DNA of 64,000 nt from Nonomuraea polychroma (GTDB taxonomy: Bacteria; Actinomycetota; Actinomycetes; Streptosporangiales; Streptosporangiaceae), in assembly GCF_004011505.1 (NCBI RefSeq), contig NZ_SAUN01000001.1, positions 10,815,501 to 10,879,500 on the forward strand, read 5' to 3'. The notes under the pieces were generated by a model. The model was not told the origin of the DNA and did not search any database. It saw nothing but the letters and a program-made list of their open reading frames with translations. Made by a program: the position numbers and the translations under genes. This document shows positions 16,736 to 24,983 of this stretch, one piece after another. The first letter of the stretch is position 1. Every line of letters begins with the position of its first letter.

Positions 16736-18049
16736 GTGCCATATCGCCTCACGGTGATCGGGACCGGATACCTGGGCATCACGCATGCGGCATGCATGGC
16801 GGATCTTGGATTCGACGTCCTAGGCCTCGACATCGACGCCGACAAAGTCCGCCGCCTGAACAACGGTGAGCTCCCGATTCATGAACCGGGGCTCGAACCT
16901 GTGCTCCGCCGCGGGCTCGAATCCGGCCGCCTGCGCTTCACGACCTCCTACGAGGAGGTCGCCGAATTCGGCGATGTGCACTTCATCTGCGTCGGCACGC
17001 CGCAGAAACGCGGCGAGTACGCGGCGGACGTCTCCTACATGGACGCCGCGGTCGAATCCCTTGCCCCGCTGCTCGATCGGGAGTGCCTGGTCGTCGGCAA
17101 GTCGACCGTGCCCGTGGGGACCGCGGAGCGGCTCGCCGACAAGATGGCGCGCCTCGCCCCGGCCGGCGCCGAGGCCGAGCTGGCTTGGAATCCCGAGTTC
17201 CTGCGGGAGGGGTTCGCGGTGCAGGACACCTTGAACCCGGACCGCATCGTGTTCGGCGTCCGTACGGAACGGGCGGAGAAGGTGCTGCGTGAGGTTTACG
17301 AGCCGCTGGGTGACGTTCCGATCGTGGTGACGGATTTCGCCACGTCCGAGCTGGTCAAGACGGCCGCCAACGCTTTCCTCGCCACCAAGATCTCTTTCAT
17401 CAACGCCATGGCCGAGGTCTGCGAGGCCGCCCACGCCGACGTCCAGCTGCTGTCCGAGGCGCTCTCGTACGACGACCGGATCGGCGGACGCTACCTGAAC
17501 GCCGGGCTCGGGTTCGGCGGCGGTTGCCTGCCCAAGGACATCCGGGCGTTCATGGCCCGGGCCGGCGAGCTGGGCGCGGACCAGGCGCTGACGTTCCTGC
17601 GTGAGGTGGACGCCATCAACATGCGGCGGCGTGCCCGCATGGTGGACATGGCCAGGGAACTGGCAGGTGGTTCCTTCCACGGGTGCACCGTGGGCGTTCT
17701 GGGGGCGGCCTTCAAGCCGAACTCGGACGACATTCGCGACTCTCCCGCGCTCGACGTCGCCGTCACCATCGGCCACCAAGGCGGACAGGTCACCATCTAC
17801 GACCCGATCGCGATCGGCAACGCTCGCAAGGCTCATCCCGAGCTGAACTACGGCGAGTCGGCTGTGGAGGCGGTTCGCGGGGCGCATGTGGTGTTGCTGC
17901 TCACGGAGTGGCAGGAGTTCGTGGAGCTCGATCCGGAGGAGCTGGGGGCGGTGGTCGCGACCCGGCGCATCGTGGACGGGCGCAACGCGCTGGACGCCGA
18001 GATATGGCGGTCGGCCGGATGGCACTACCGGGCCCTGGGGCGGCCGTAA
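16736..18049 (+). CDS. ugd: UDP-glucose/GDP-mannose dehydrogenase
   Basis: 437 residues. The NAD-binding motif GTGYLGITHAACMADLG is at residues 9-25. The central domain contains FATSELVKTAANAFLATKIS and the catalytic cysteine is Cys264 in FGGGCLPKDI. The C-terminal domain has GAAFKPNSDDIRDSPAL. It oxidises a nucleotide sugar, most likely UDP-glucose to UDP-glucuronate, which would feed the surface glycopolymer genes downstream. The start is GTG 16736 with GAAAGGAG 7 bp before it. Divergent from the acyl-CoA dehydrogenase. Confidence 0.92.
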   Translation: MPYRLTVIGTGYLGITHAACMADLGFDVLGLDIDADKVRRLNNGELPIHEPGLEPVLRRGLESGRLRFTTSYEEVAEFGDVHFICVGTPQKRGEYAADVSYMDAAVESLAPLLDRECLVVGKSTVPVGTAERLADKMARLAPAGAEAELAWNPEFLREGFAVQDTLNPDRIVFGVRTERAEKVLREVYEPLGDVPIVVTDFATSELVKTAANAFLATKISFINAMAEVCEAAHADVQLLSEALSYDDRIGGRYLNAGLGFGGGCLPKDIRAFMARAGELGADQALTFLREVDAINMRRRARMVDMARELAGGSFHGCTVGVLGAAFKPNSDDIRDSPALDVAVTIGHQGGQVTIYDPIAIGNARKAHPELNYGESAVEAVRGAHVVLLLTEWQEFVELDPEELGAVVATRRIVDGRNALDAEIWRSAGWHYRALGRP

Positions 18050-18056
18050 GGCCTCA

Positions 18057-18083
18057 CCCGGCCTCGCCGGGCCGCATGCGGCC
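18057..18083. terminator. Hairpins between convergent ugd and GNAT genes
   Basis: CCCGGC-CTC-GCCGGG at 18057-18071, followed by a 14-bp perfect palindrome at 18070-18083 that ends at the GNAT stop codon. Stacked G+C hairpins in a 34-bp convergent gap are probably a bidirectional terminator. Confidence 0.5.
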
Positions 18084-18965
18084 TCACGCCCCCAGGTGGC
18101 GGACCCACTGGGTGAACAGCGGGCGATAGCCGCGGCGCAGCCAGAACGGCGTCGAGAGCGGATTCGGGAGGGCGTGGTGGAGCGTCATCGTCGTCACGCC
18201 CAGGGCCGCCGCATGGCCATGGGCCACCTCGGTGAGCACCGCGCCCACGCCGCGGCCTCGGGCGGACGGCTCCACGTACAGGACGCTCAGGTACGCCAGC
18301 GGCGTCACGTTCACGGATCGGGCGATCCACGCGGAGTGGACAGGAGGCTGCACGATGACGCAGCCCACCGCCTCCCCGTCCGGCTCGGCCAGCCAGCACC
18401 ACTCCGTGGGCAGGACCTCCGTGGTCAGGAACTCGCGGATGCGGGACGGGGCCGAGGGGCGTAGGGCCACCCAGCCGAATTGCGCGTCGTACGCCACCAG
18501 TCGCTCGTACAGCCTGGCGATGGTTTCGAGGTCTCCGGCGGTGGCCCGGCGCACGCCCGGGGCCGTCGCCGGGCCCGTGGTGAGCGGGCGGACGGCCTGG
18601 GTGACGATCGGGGCGAAGTTGCGGGCGGCAAGGGCCCTCACCGGCGCGGTGTCCCGGCTCGGCCAGGACACCGTCAGCGCTTGACCGGGCGCGTCGAGGT
18701 CCAGGCCGGCCAGCCACCGGTCCAGCAGGGCGCCGAGCGCGGCCGCGGGGTCGGGGCCGGCGACGCGGGCCTGGAGCCGGTGCAGCACCAGCGGGGACCA
18801 GGCAGCCCGCATGCTGTCAGGGGCGATCCGCTCCACGGAGGCACGGCCGACGGCGTCGCGCGCCTCGATCGGCCCGCCACCTGCTCCGGGCAGCTCGTCC
18901 TGGCCCGCGACCAGCGGGTCGGCAGCCCGGACACGGGCGGCGTGCGCCCTGATCACGGCATCCAT
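18084..18965 (-). CDS. GNAT family N-acetyltransferase
   Basis: 293 residues. The C-terminal half (about 145-290) is the GNAT fold, with the acetyl-CoA loop ARGRGVGAVLTEVA and a final strand ALPNPLSTPFWLRRGYRPLF. The N-terminal ~140 residues contain a degenerate, possibly duplicated GNAT-like half. It acetylates an unknown small molecule or protein. It is convergent with ugd. Confidence 0.8.
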   Translation of the reverse strand: MDAVIRAHAARVRAADPLVAGQDELPGAGGGPIEARDAVGRASVERIAPDSMRAAWSPLVLHRLQARVAGPDPAAALGALLDRWLAGLDLDAPGQALTVSWPSRDTAPVRALAARNFAPIVTQAVRPLTTGPATAPGVRRATAGDLETIARLYERLVAYDAQFGWVALRPSAPSRIREFLTTEVLPTEWCWLAEPDGEAVGCVIVQPPVHSAWIARSVNVTPLAYLSVLYVEPSARGRGVGAVLTEVAHGHAAALGVTTMTLHHALPNPLSTPFWLRRGYRPLFTQWVRHLGA

Positions 18966-19066
18966 CGCGGCACACTAGCGGTCCACGGCCCCGGCGAAAA
19001 GGGCTCCCTCTGACCCAGGTCCGGATCAGGAGGATCGCGGTCTCCCGGCCGCGCCGGGAAGGCCGG

Positions 19067-19558
19067 TCAGAGCTCGGCGGCCTCGGCGCGCAGCCGCTCG
19101 CCCTTGGCGTACGCCTGCTCTCTGAGCTGCTCTTGGAACTCCTCCATGCGCCGCCGAAGATCGGCGTCGGAAGCGGCGAGGATGCGGACGGCCAGCAGCC
19201 CCGCATTACGTGCCCCGCCGACCGCCACCGTGGCCACCGGAACCCCGGCCGGCATCTGGACGATCGACAGCAGTGAATCCATGCCGTCGAGGTATTTCAG
19301 TGGCACCGGCACCCCGATCACCGGCAACGGCGTCACCGACGCCAGCATGCCGGGCAGGTGCGCCGCCCCGCCGGCGCCGGCGATGATCACCTTGAGGCCG
19401 CGGGAGGCGGCCTGCCGGCCATAGTCGATCATCTCGGCCGGCATGCGGTGCGCGGACACGACGTCCGCCTCGAACGGCACCCCGAACTCCGCCACCGCCT
19501 CCGCCGCGGCCTTCATCACCGGCCAGTCGGAGTCACTCCCCATGACGATCCCGATCAC
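19067..19558 (-). CDS. purE: N5-carboxyaminoimidazole ribonucleotide mutase
   Basis: 163 residues, class I PurE. The motifs GSDSDWPVM (phosphate loop), SAHRMP (catalytic His) and GAGGAAHLPGM are intact. It converts N5-CAIR to CAIR in purine biosynthesis, the step after PurK. It is 46 bp downstream of purK on the same strand and is cotranscribed with it. Confidence 0.96.
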   Translation of the reverse strand: MIGIVMGSDSDWPVMKAAAEAVAEFGVPFEADVVSAHRMPAEMIDYGRQAASRGLKVIIAGAGGAAHLPGMLASVTPLPVIGVPVPLKYLDGMDSLLSIVQMPAGVPVATVAVGGARNAGLLAVRILAASDADLRRRMEEFQEQLREQAYAKGERLRAEAAEL

Positions 19559-19604
19559 GCCGTCACCGCCTCCTTCGCCGCCACCGTGACGATCATGATC
19601 CCAC

Positions 19605-20753
19605 TCACGTGTATTCTCCGGTGGTCAGGTAGACGGCGGCGTGGCGGGCGCGGGCGCGTACTTCGTCCAGGTTGGAGCCGAGGGCCGTCACGTGGCCGAT
19701 CTTGCGGCCAGGGCGCACCTGCTTGCCGTAGAAGTGCACCTTGATGCCAGGGTCGTGCGCCAGCACGTGCTCATAGCGCTTGAACAGGTCCGGGTCGTCG
19801 CCGCCCAGCAGGTTGGCCATGACGACGGCCTGGGCCGTCATCGTGGGGGAGCCGAGCGGCAGGTCCAGCACGGCCCTCAAGTGTTGCTCGAACTGCGACG
19901 TCCGAGCCCCCTCGATCGTCCAGTGTCCGCTGTTGTGCGGGCGCATGGCCAACTCGTTGACCACCAGTCCACGAGCCGTCTGGAACAGCTCCACCGCCAG
20001 CAGCCCGGTCACCCCCAGCTCGTCGGCGATCTTCAGGCCGATGCGCTGGGCCTGCGCGGCGTCCTCCTGGTCCAGGCCAGGGGCGGGGGCGAGCACCTCG
20101 ACGCAGATGCCGTCCTGCTGCACGGTCTCGACCACTGGGTAGCTGACGCCCTGGCCGTGCGGCGAGCGGGCCACCAGCACCGCCAGCTCCCGCTCGAACG
20201 GCACGAATGCCTCGGCCATCAGCTCGACCCCGGACGCGAACGCCTCCTCCGCCTCGGCGGCGTCGGCGCACACCCACACACCGCGGCCGTCGTAGCCGCC
20301 GCGCACCGCCTTCAGCACCACGGGCCAGCCGTGCTCGTCCGCGAAGCCCGCGACGTCGGCCGCCGACGACACCCGAGCCCAGGCCGGGCAGGGCACGCCG
20401 ATGGCGGTCAGCCGCTCGCGCATGACCGCCTTGTCCTGCGCATGGACGAGCGCGTCGGCTCCCGGGTGAACGGAGTGGCCGCTCTTCGCCAGAGCCCTGA
20501 TGTGCTCGGTCGGGACGTGCTCGTGGTCGAACGTGATCGCGTCGCACCCCTGGGCGAACTCACGAAGGTCGTCCAGATCGCGGTAGTCTCCGATGCGCGT
20601 GTCGACGATCACCCGTGCGGCGCTCTCGTCAGGGGCGCCGGCCAGCACCCGCAGTTCGACGCCGAGCGCGATGGCGGGCGGCTGCGACATCCTGGCCAGC
20701 TGACCCGCGCCGACGATGCCGACGACCGGTCCGATGGGGCGGTAAGAACTCAC
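19605..20753 (-). CDS. purK: 5-(carboxyamino)imidazole ribonucleotide synthase
   Basis: 382 residues with an ATP-grasp fold. The N-terminal GIVGAGQLARM binds the nucleotide/ribose; VLKAVRGGYDGRGVW is the ATP-binding strand and NELAMRPHNSGHWTIEGA the metal/AIR site. It makes N5-CAIR from AIR, ATP and bicarbonate. The tnpB element lies upstream; its left-end hairpin is 81 bp from this start, so the purK promoter must lie in the 80 bp before it or within the element. Confidence 0.95.
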   Translation of the reverse strand: MSSYRPIGPVVGIVGAGQLARMSQPPAIALGVELRVLAGAPDESAARVIVDTRIGDYRDLDDLREFAQGCDAITFDHEHVPTEHIRALAKSGHSVHPGADALVHAQDKAVMRERLTAIGVPCPAWARVSSAADVAGFADEHGWPVVLKAVRGGYDGRGVWVCADAAEAEEAFASGVELMAEAFVPFERELAVLVARSPHGQGVSYPVVETVQQDGICVEVLAPAPGLDQEDAAQAQRIGLKIADELGVTGLLAVELFQTARGLVVNELAMRPHNSGHWTIEGARTSQFEQHLRAVLDLPLGSPTMTAQAVVMANLLGGDDPDLFKRYEHVLAHDPGIKVHFYGKQVRPGRKIGHVTALGSNLDEVRARARHAAVYLTTGEYT

Positions 20754-20833
20754 GCCAGATGAGCTTACTGGGCCTATCCCACCGAACGGTCTGAATGGTG
20801 GCTCCGCGCTTCATCTGAATTGTCGCGCAGAGA

Positions 20834-20853
20834 CCCGGTCCCTTAGGGCCGGG
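20834..20853. repeat. Left-end hairpin of the tnpB element
   Basis: Imperfect palindrome: CCCGG, bulged T, CCC, loop TTA, GGGCCGGG. Eight base pairs. Subterminal hairpins of this kind are recognised by Y1 transposases in IS200/IS605 elements. Confidence 0.5.
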
Positions 20854-20951
20854 AGGAAGCGCCACGCCCCCTTTCGAAAAGATTATGGAAAACATTGGTA
20901 ACAGCTAGTAATGTGTGCGGTGGGTGAGGGTCTAGTGACAGGAGGTGCGCG

Positions 20952-22181
20952 ATGGCGATCCGCCGCTCCGCCACCAAACGGCACGGCCTGCCCTCGGTGG
21001 TGCAGCTCCGGCTCGCCCCCACGCCCGCCCAGGCCGATGCCCTCACGGCAGCGGTGCAGGTGTGCAACGAGGCGGCCAGCTTCATCTCCCGCCTTGCCTG
21101 GGAGCAGCGCACTCTCACCGTGGTGGAGCTGCACCGGCTGGCCTACTACCCGGTGCGCGTGCAGTTCGCCGGGCTGGGCGCGCAGGCGGCCGTGCGGGCG
21201 ATCGCCCGGGTGGCCGGTGCCTATGCAAACCGGCGTGCCACCAAGACGCGGGCTCATGTGTTCCGCCCACACGGTGCCGTCCCCCATGACGCGCGGCTGA
21301 TGAGCTGGAACCGCGACGCCCGCACCGTGTCGCTGTGGACCCCCACCGGCCGCGTCCCAGTGCCCTACACCGGCCGGCCCGAAGACCTCAAGGCCGTCGA
21401 CACGCTCCCGCTCGGCGAGGCCGACCTGATCTACCGGCGCGGGGCGTGGCTGCTGCAGGTCACCGTCACCCTGCCCAAACCCGAAGTCCGCGAGCCGGTC
21501 AACGGCTTCCTCGGGGTGGACCAAGGAGTGGCGAACCTGGCCGTCACCAACGACGGCGCGGTGCTGCCCGGCCCCGCGCTGCCCGGCCCGATCCACGGCA
21601 ACGGGCACGTACGCAGCCTGCGCGAGCGCCGCCACCGCCAACGCCGGCGTTTGCAGAAGAAGGGCACCTCTTCGGCGCGGCGGGTGCTGCGCCGCCTGTC
21701 CGGGCGTGAGCACCGGATGATGACCGACCTCAACCACCAAATCAGCAAACACGTGGTGCGCGAAGCCGAACGCACCGGCCGCGGCATCGCCCTGGAGGAC
21801 CTCCAGGGCATCCGCGGCCGGGTAAGGGCTCACCGGTTCCAGCGGCGCACCCTGCACGGCTGGGCGTTCGCCCAGCTGATCGAGTTCAGCCGCTACAAGG
21901 CCGCGCGGGCCGGGGTCGCCTTCCTGCTGGTCGATCCCGCCTTTACTTCGCAGGCCTGTCCCGACTGCGGGTGCGTCTCCAGAGCGAATCGGCCCGCGCG
22001 GGGCCGGTTCCTCTGCACCGGCTGTGGCCTCGCTGGGCACGCCGATCACATCGCGGCCTGCAACGTCGCCGTACGCGGTGTTGCGGGCTGGGCTGTTGTC
22101 AACCAGCCGCACGCTACCGGCCTCCCTTCAGCCAGACGGGACCGTGAGAGCAAGCCACCGGCTTCAGCCGGTGGTAGTTGA
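20952..22181 (+). CDS. tnpB: TnpB, RNA-guided endonuclease of IS605 family
   Basis: 409 residues. The RuvC-like triad is intact: Asp190 (GFLGVDQGVANLAVT), Glu282 (IALEDLQGI) and Asp365 (GHADHIAACNVA). The zinc ribbon cysteines are 336, 339, 355 and 358 (CPDCG and CTGC). The N-terminal wedge/REC part begins RHGLPSVVQLRLAPTPAQAD. The RBS AGGAGGTG precedes ATG 20952. TnpB proteins use an omega RNA made from the element's right end to cut DNA next to a short TAM, favouring element retention. The 3' coding end contains the right-end hairpin. All key residues are present, so it may be active. Confidence 0.92.
   Translation: MAIRRSATKRHGLPSVVQLRLAPTPAQADALTAAVQVCNEAASFISRLAWEQRTLTVVELHRLAYYPVRVQFAGLGAQAAVRAIARVAGAYANRRATKTRAHVFRPHGAVPHDARLMSWNRDARTVSLWTPTGRVPVPYTGRPEDLKAVDTLPLGEADLIYRRGAWLLQVTVTLPKPEVREPVNGFLGVDQGVANLAVTNDGAVLPGPALPGPIHGNGHVRSLRERRHRQRRRLQKKGTSSARRVLRRLSGREHRMMTDLNHQISKHVVREAERTGRGIALEDLQGIRGRVRAHRFQRRTLHGWAFAQLIEFSRYKAARAGVAFLLVDPAFTSQACPDCGCVSRANRPARGRFLCTGCGLAGHADHIAACNVAVRGVAGWAVVNQPHATGLPSARRDRESKPPASAGGS
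22155..22174 (+). ncRNA. Candidate omega RNA 3' hairpin / right end
   Basis: CCACCGGC-TTCA-GCCGGTGG, a perfect 8-bp stem with a 4-nt loop inside the last codons of tnpB, seven bases before the stop. In studied IS605 elements the omega RNA scaffold ends at the right end and the next ~16-20 nt become the guide. Here that guide would come from about 22182 onward, into the start of the VOC gene. The 5' extent of the RNA cannot be set from sequence alone. Confidence 0.45.
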
Positions 22182-22193
22182 CAGGGTCCAAGG

Positions 22194-22616
22194 GTGAACG
22201 ACACGCCCGCCACTGGAATGCTGCACCACGTCGAGATCTGGGTTCCCGATCTGCGACGGGCGATCGGCAGCTGGCAGTGGCTGCTGCAAGCGCTCGGCTA
22301 TACCGTCTTCCAGGACTGGGAGGATGGCCGGAGCTGGCGGCTGGGGCCGACGTACCTGGTTCTGGAGCAGTCGCCCGCTCTCACCGCCGACCATCACGAC
22401 CGCCGCCGCCCAGGCCTCAACCATCTCGCCTTCCACGTGGAGAGCCGCGCCCTGCTCGACGCGCTGGTCGAGCAGGCCCCCGCGCACGGCTGGACGTTGA
22501 TGTTCCCCGATCGTCATCCCGATGCCGGCGGCGCGCAGCACTATGCCGCGTACCTGGAGGACGAGGACGGGTTCGAGATCGAACTCGTTGCCTTCGATGG
22601 GGCAGACCGCCTCTGA
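22194..22616 (+). CDS. VOC family (glyoxalase/bleomycin-resistance-like) protein
   Basis: 140 residues with one VOC domain: GMLHHVEIWVPDL (first metal His), a central RRPGLNHLAFHVESRA, and ending AAYLEDEDGFEIELVAF, whose final Glu is the usual metal ligand. It is a metal-dependent isomerase, dioxygenase or binding protein; substrate unknown. The start is GTG 22194, just after the tnpB stop, so insertion of the element replaced or moved its original promoter and leader. Expression may now depend on tnpB read-through. Confidence 0.8.
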   Translation: MNDTPATGMLHHVEIWVPDLRRAIGSWQWLLQALGYTVFQDWEDGRSWRLGPTYLVLEQSPALTADHHDRRRPGLNHLAFHVESRALLDALVEQAPAHGWTLMFPDRHPDAGGAQHYAAYLEDEDGFEIELVAFDGADRL

Positions 22617-22699
22617 CGCGGTCGGTGGCTCGCGGAACGAGCCGCCGGCGGCCCCGCCTGGCCTGCATACCGTCGTCACGCGCCGCGTGACCAACGAAG

Positions 22700-22730
22700 C
22701 AGAACTGTACTTCTGAGAAGTTTAGTTCTG
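22700..22730. promoter_or_regulatory. 31-bp interrupted palindrome (candidate operator or terminator)
   Basis: CAGAACT (22700-22706), GT, ACTTCT (22709-22714), G, AGAAGT (22716-22721), TT, AGTTCTG (22724-22730). Thirteen of fifteen positions pair across the centre. It is AT-rich against a GC-rich background and lies 84 bp after the VOC gene and 177 bp before the secreted-protein gene. The size and symmetry suit a dimeric repressor operator, but it could also form a terminator hairpin. The rest of 22617-22907 shows no gene. Confidence 0.55.
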
Positions 22731-22907
22731 TATAACGGCTCGCGGGCTTCGCGGCGCCGCAACGGCGGCCTGCGGCGCCAGCGGGTGCAGCACTCGGTGT
22801 TGTCAGCCGTACTTCACTATCGATTTACGGATTTGTCAGACATCGTCATGACATCGGGCTAACGTCTCGTCTCGGTAAGATCCACAACCGAAGACGGGTA
22901 CCGCACC

Positions 22908-24035
22908 ATGCGCAAAGTCCTGACGCTCACCCTCGCCGCCGCCGTCACCTTCGGCCTCTCCTCCACCCCGGCCACAGCCACCCCCGCCGACCTGCCGAAA
23001 GAGATCTACGGAGGCGCCTGGGCCGCCGGGCATGTGCAGGGCATGGCCATCGACCAGCGCAAGGGGTACATGTACTTCTCCTTCACCAACCTCCTCGTCA
23101 AGACCGACCTCAAGGGCAACCCGGTCGGGTCCGTGACCGGCTTCACCGGACACCTCGGCGACCTGGACTTCAACGCGAAGGACGGCCGCGTGTACGGCTC
23201 GCTCGAGTACAAGGCGCAGGAGTCGTTCTATATCGCGATCTTCGACGTCGACCGCATCACCAGCATGAACATGGACGCCCAGACCAGCGACGTCGTCAAG
23301 ACTGTCTACCTCAAGGAGGTCGTGGCCGACTACGTGGCCGACATGAACGGTGACGGCAAGTTCGACGGCAACATCGCCAACACCCCCGACCACCGGTACG
23401 GCTGCAGCGGCATCGACGGTGTGTCCTTCGGCCCCGAGTTCGGCAAGAAGCACGGCAAGCAGAAGCTGACCGTGGCGTACGGCATCTACTCGAACGTGGC
23501 CCGGCAGGACAACGACTACCAAGTCCTGCTCCAGTACGACATCCAGCAGTGGAAGAAGTACGAGCGGCCGCTCACCGAGAGCGCCCCGCACACCAGCGGC
23601 CCCGAGCACACCGACGGCAAGTACTTCGCCTACACCGGCAACACCACGTACGGCGTGCAGAACCTCGAGTACGACGAGCACACCGGCAACTGGATGATGG
23701 CCGTGTACAAGGGCAAGAAGCCGCAGTTCCCCAACTACTCGTTCTTCATGGTCGACGGCAGCGCGCAGCCCAGGAAGGGGGACATCGTCGGGCAACCCCA
23801 GCCGGAGCAGGGCGACCTGCTCACCCTGGCGCCGGGCGGCCTCCAGCATGACGCGTCCGGGGTGCGGGGCTGGGAGTTCACCGGCGAGTACGGCCTGATC
23901 TCGCTCGGCGGCGGGCGCTACTACGTCTCCAAGGCCGGGACCCTCACGGAGGGCGGCGTCACCAAGCAGACCGGGACCGCCCAGCTGTACCGCTGGACGG
24001 GCCAGGTGCCGACTCCCTTCGAGCGGGTCGGCTGA
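22908..24035 (+). CDS. Secreted protein, beta-propeller-like, unknown function
   Basis: 375 residues. A Sec signal peptide is clear (basic MRK, hydrophobic VLTLTLAAAVTFGL, cleavage near ATATP). The mature protein has repeated beta-strand blades such as GMAIDQRKGYMYFSF and NLEYDEHTGNWMMAVYKG. An EF-hand-like calcium loop, DMNGDGKFDG, sits near residue 145. The C-terminus YRWTGQVPTPFERVG is compact with no anchor. I do not know its substrate. It is convergent with the next gene, 18 bp apart. Confidence 0.7.
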   Translation: MRKVLTLTLAAAVTFGLSSTPATATPADLPKEIYGGAWAAGHVQGMAIDQRKGYMYFSFTNLLVKTDLKGNPVGSVTGFTGHLGDLDFNAKDGRVYGSLEYKAQESFYIAIFDVDRITSMNMDAQTSDVVKTVYLKEVVADYVADMNGDGKFDGNIANTPDHRYGCSGIDGVSFGPEFGKKHGKQKLTVAYGIYSNVARQDNDYQVLLQYDIQQWKKYERPLTESAPHTSGPEHTDGKYFAYTGNTTYGVQNLEYDEHTGNWMMAVYKGKKPQFPNYSFFMVDGSAQPRKGDIVGQPQPEQGDLLTLAPGGLQHDASGVRGWEFTGEYGLISLGGGRYYVSKAGTLTEGGVTKQTGTAQLYRWTGQVPTPFERVG

Positions 24036-24053
24036 CCGGACCTCGGCGCCGGG

Positions 24054-24788
24054 TCATCGGGCCAGGATGCGGACGTTTCCCGAGGTGCTGCGGGCGACGA
24101 TCTTGCTGGTGGCCTGCGGGTCGTTCGCGATCTCGGAGCGCTCGCTGCCGTCCGTGCTCTTCGCCGTCACCGCATAGGAGCCCTGCGGCACGGTAGCCGT
24201 CACCCTGCCGTCGCTGGACTCGAGGTCCAGGTTGGTCGGGGCGCCGGCGAAGGAGAGATCGATCTCGCCGTCCAGGGTCCGGCATCGGACATTCGCCGAC
24301 CTCAGGCCATCACCCGTGATCGGGCCCTCGCTGCGTAGCCGCAGCTTTCCCGAGGTTCCGGACACCTGGATGCGGTCCTGGCCGACCACGTCCACGTCCT
24401 GCTGGAGGTCCTTGAGGATGACGCCGTCCGCCGCGTCGATCGTCAGGCGGAGGCCGGGCGGGACCGTGATGTGGTAGCGGGCGCCGCAGTCGCCGAAGAC
24501 CATGTTGCAGTCCGCGCTCAGCCGGAGGGTGCCGTCCCGCAGGGACCAGGTGGCGTTGCCGTCGTCGGCGGCCTTGCCGCGGGTCCACCGCTCCACCTCG
24601 ACGGTGCTGCCGGTGCCGGCGAGTACGCGGACGCCGCCCAGGGAGGAGACGATCCTCAGGGAGGTCCCGCTCATGGGGAACGACCGTGCTGCGTGCACCT
24701 CCTTGGCGTCCAGGTCCAGGCCGCCGCAACCGCTCGTGGCCCATGCCAGCGCCGCCGCGCATGCTGCTAATGATGCGATTCGCCTCAT
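24054..24788 (-). CDS. DUF4097-like beta-helix lipoprotein
   Basis: 244 residues from ATG 24788. The N-terminus is a lipoprotein signal with lipobox TSGC (cysteine at about residue 21). The body is a series of short beta-strand repeats (LRIVSSLGGVRVLAG, LRLTIDAADGVILKD, LDLESSDGRVTATVP, SKIVARSTSGNVRI) typical of DUF4097/putative auto-transporter adhesin head folds. Role unknown; such proteins may sense or decorate the envelope. The frame extends to 24860, but the signal peptide fixes the start. Tandem repeats lie just upstream. Confidence 0.7.
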   Translation of the reverse strand: MRRIASLAACAAALAWATSGCGGLDLDAKEVHAARSFPMSGTSLRIVSSLGGVRVLAGTGSTVEVERWTRGKAADDGNATWSLRDGTLRLSADCNMVFGDCGARYHITVPPGLRLTIDAADGVILKDLQQDVDVVGQDRIQVSGTSGKLRLRSEGPITGDGLRSANVRCRTLDGEIDLSFAGAPTNLDLESSDGRVTATVPQGSYAVTAKSTDGSERSEIANDPQATSKIVARSTSGNVRILAR

Positions 24789-24819
24789 GGGCCGATCCTG
24801 GCCGGGCACCGCTCGCCAT

Positions 24820-24855
24820 CCATCGGCCATTCGACCGAGCACCATCGGCCATTCG
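24820..24855. repeat. Two 14-bp direct repeats 22 bp apart upstream of the lipoprotein gene
   Basis: CCATCGGCCATTCG at 24820-24833 and again at 24842-24855. The 22-bp period is two helical turns, placing both copies on one DNA face, 30-70 bp before the minus-strand start. Possible operator of a regulator binding direct repeats. Confidence 0.5.
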
Positions 24856-24943
24856 GCCATCGGGTCATCCCGGTCGGGGATGGCTCATCCGGCCGCCGCC
24901 TGCAGTCCGGCCTGTGGGGCGCACTCTGCGGGCCGAAGCGGAA

Positions 24944-24971
24944 GCCCCGCCCCCACGGGTGGGAGCGGGGC
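24944..24971. terminator. Strong hairpin downstream of the LLM oxidoreductase
   Basis: GCCCCGC (24944-24950) pairs with GCGGGGC (24965-24971); the inner arms CCCAC (24952-24956) and GTGGG (24959-24963) also pair. Twelve base pairs, one mismatch, 2-nt loop. It lies 13 bp beyond the oxidoreductase stop on the minus strand. Confidence 0.6.
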
Positions 24972-24983
24972 GTGCGGTGGGTG

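Larger units (their letters stand above)
20821..22184 (+). mobile_element. IS1341-type (IS200/IS605 superfamily) element with tnpB only
   Basis: A single tnpB gene flanked by subterminal hairpins: left at 20834-20853 and right at 22155-22174, overlapping the tnpB 3' end. No tnpA (Y1 transposase) is present. These elements insert without target duplication, so exact ends cannot be read; I place the left end upstream of the first hairpin and the right end just after the tnpB stop. It sits between purK and a VOC gene whose GTG lies 12 bp past the tnpB stop. Confidence 0.7.

Noticed and set aside
20883..22112. A 409-residue minus-strand frame antisense to tnpB
   Set aside because: The TnpB frame carries every catalytic residue; the antisense frame has no recognisable domain.
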